Source: Dicyema japonicum (Eukaryota > Dicyemida > Rhombozoa > Dicyemidae). From it: a stretch of DNA of 64,000 nt. The notes below the pieces were generated by a model, which was given only the letters and a program-made list of their open reading frames with translations, had not been told where the DNA came from and did no database searches. The stretch lies in contig RDEW01000039.1 in assembly GCA_011109175.1 (NCBI GenBank), positions 1 to 64,000 of the forward strand. The letters are read 5' to 3'. The first letter of the stretch is position 1, and each line of letters opens with the position of its first letter. This document shows positions 62,975 to 64,000 of this stretch, piece by piece. The translations under genes were made by a program, and so were the position numbers.

Positions 62975-64000
62975 TTCCATGATCACTGGGTCAAAGAGAA
63001 AGAAATAAAAGTTCTCATCTAACTAAGTGATCCCAGACCGATAAAGGAGAGGACGAGTCCGGCGGGGTCGAGAATCCTGAACAGCTCTTTTCTCATTGGA
63101 CATGGCATCGGCTCAAAATTTCTGTATGATTGGAAATATTTCGATAGTTTATGGAATAAAGGGCAGCTCGGTAAAATAGCCTCCTTTAAGAGTTTCCGTT
63201 GTAATTCGATTAAGAAATTTTCAATGGGCTGAATTTTGTATTCTGGTCCAATTAGCCTTATTGCAGCTTTCTCGATTGCGGATAGTTTCAATGAGGAAGA
63301 CCGTGAAATCTTCATTGCCAATGAAAATTTGCATACGTCATCGTGGGTCGGATAAACTGTTCATAAATCGTGGCAATTTTCGGTGTTTTGTTAATAGGAA
63401 TAGATTCGTTCTTCATAAAGACTTTTGGTTCGAAACAGAGCTGTCTTTTGTAGGTAATAAACAGTGTTGCTGATCTGTCGAGTCTCCGCTTCGAGAGCCA
63501 TAGTTCCAGCTTGTCAAGCATTTGTTGAGCGGACTGAGTCGCTGATTGAATGCTTCTGTCCTTGGAGGCAAGAATGATATCGTCGGCATAGGAGAGGATT
63601 AGACAGTTTTCATTACAGGTTTGTGGCATGTCGTTTATGTAGAGATTGAAAAGTTGGGGTGATAGTGGGGAGCCTTGAGGGACTCCATTTGGGAAATAGC
63701 GAGATCTTGATTTGATGTTGTTGCAGAGTACTTGTGTTCGTCTTCCATTTAGGAAGTTTCCAAGCCAAAGTTTCAGGTTCGGATGGATGTTGGTTTCAAA
63801 TATTTTCTTTGTTAAGAGTTTCCTAGGGACTGAGTCGAACGCTTTTATGATGTCCACAGATATAAGTACTGTCCTCTGATGGGGTTTGAGGGAGTTCCGC
63901 AATGAATTGTGTGAGGGTTGTAAGGTGTGTTGTGGTCGAATGGTTATCCCGGAATCCGTGCTGGGTCGGAGGTATTGAGATTGAGTCTTGTATTTTTTCC
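62975..64000 (-). mobile_element. Jockey-like LINE, runs off the window
   Basis: From the window edge on the minus strand: QDSISIPPTQHGFRDNHST (before motif A), TVLISVDIIKAFDSVPRKLL, YFPNGVPQGSPLSPQLFNLY, LILSYADDIILASKDRS (intact catalytic Asp pair), a thumb with a deletion, and a C-terminal block (63321-63019). The 3' end is GTTCT...CAGTGATCATGG followed by (AATAATAAT) near 62980. Second-best copy of the family at 33850 and 55592. Confidence 0.88.
63312..63902 (-). CDS. Jockey-like LINE reverse transcriptase, partial
   Basis: 196-codon frame holding motif A (SVDIIKAFDSVPRK), the GRRTQVLCNN connector, motif B (PNGVPQGSPLSPQLF) and catalytic YADD. It loses frame at about 63470, where part of the thumb is deleted (RLDRSATLFITYKRQLCFEP), and ends in IYEQFIRPTMTYANF. 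Upstream coding continues beyond the window in another frame. Confidence 0.8.
   Translation of the reverse strand: MRNSLKPHQRTVLISVDIIKAFDSVPRKLLTKKIFETNIHPNLKLWLGNFLNGRRTQVLCNNIKSRSRYFPNGVPQGSPLSPQLFNLYINDMPQTCNENCLILSYADDIILASKDRSIQSATQSAQQMLDKLELWLSKRRLDRSATLFITYKRQLCFEPKVFMKNESIPINKTPKIATIYEQFIRPTMTYANFHWQ

Noticed and set aside
1-64000. CRISPR array, prokaryotic defence system, integrated virus or toxin gene
   Set aside because: No regularly spaced repeats, no operons with ribosome-binding sites, and all polymerases are of non-LTR retrotransposon type. No viral structural gene was recognised.

Overview
The window is eukaryotic and most likely from an animal. It is AT-rich, crowded with retrotransposon wreckage, and carries host genes whose introns are only about 20-50 nt long. 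No rRNA, complete tRNA, CRISPR array or prokaryotic operon is seen. Eight host genes were found, most of them by splicing very short GT-AG introns (commonly 22-23 nt): a TMEM256/DUF423 membrane protein (3312-3732, -), a DPH4/DNAJC24-like J protein (10288-10711, +), a broken mitochondrial elongation factor G (about 11208-12175, +), a ZYG11/ZER1-type LRR/armadillo protein (18698-21062, +), mitochondrial ribosomal protein mL51 (30224-30902, +), a CIR1-type corepressor (38995-39762, +), a SEC14-GOLD lipid-transfer protein (49498-50790, -) and an unrecognised helical-repeat protein (59777-61048, +). A ZYG11 homologue points to Metazoa. Introns of 20-31 nt are a known trait of dicyemid mesozoans, so a dicyemid (parasite of cephalopod kidneys) is my best guess; this is inference.

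The rest is mostly mobile DNA. At least five non-LTR families are present: (i) Jockey/CR1-like elements with an apurinic endonuclease (a full-length copy at 56630-59657, others at 430-1110, 4605-5260, 9090-10150, 28713-30140, 33850-34830, 55592-56629, 62975-64000); (ii) RTE-like elements with (TAA)n tails (near-complete at 15582-18580, fragments at 7425, 36380, 36870, 39880, 51345, 55140, 62050); (iii) 'LINE-B', with a YLDD reverse transcriptase and a distinctive C-terminal domain (1812-3000 and many 3' fragments); (iv) an R2-like element with a restriction-like endonuclease (45735-49092, plus a truncated copy at 7985-8612); (v) a further endonuclease-type family at 12200-14190, 14445 and 43417. 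DNA transposons include a FLYWCH/MULE element with long inverted repeats and an 8-bp target duplication (52854-54110), a Tc1/mariner-type MITE (5874-6101), two pogo/Tigger ends (23719, 26534), a hAT fragment (14900-15400) and a Merlin/ISXO2-like scrap (183-305). A tRNA-derived SINE occurs three times (1215, 36710, 49165), and a degenerate CCCTAA-type tract lies at 44632-44990.

Layout: 1-10 kb is repeats around TMEM256; 10-12.2 kb holds DPH4 and EF-G; 12.2-18.6 kb is two LINEs plus a hAT scrap; 18.7-21.1 kb is ZYG11; 21-30 kb is degraded coding scraps, pogo remains and a LINE nested in a LINE; 30.2-30.9 kb is mL51; 31-39 kb is mixed repeats; 39-39.8 kb is CIR1; 40-49 kb is LINEs and the telomere-like tract; 49.5-50.8 kb is SEC14-GOLD; 51-59.7 kb is LINEs and the MULE; 59.8-61 kb is the helical-repeat gene; the remainder is LINE. 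Most host genes carry at least one +/-1 frame lesion, usually in a homopolymer, so either the assembly has uncorrected indels or many genes are decaying. The genes form no pathway cluster; mL51 and EF-G are the only pair with a shared job (mitochondrial translation).
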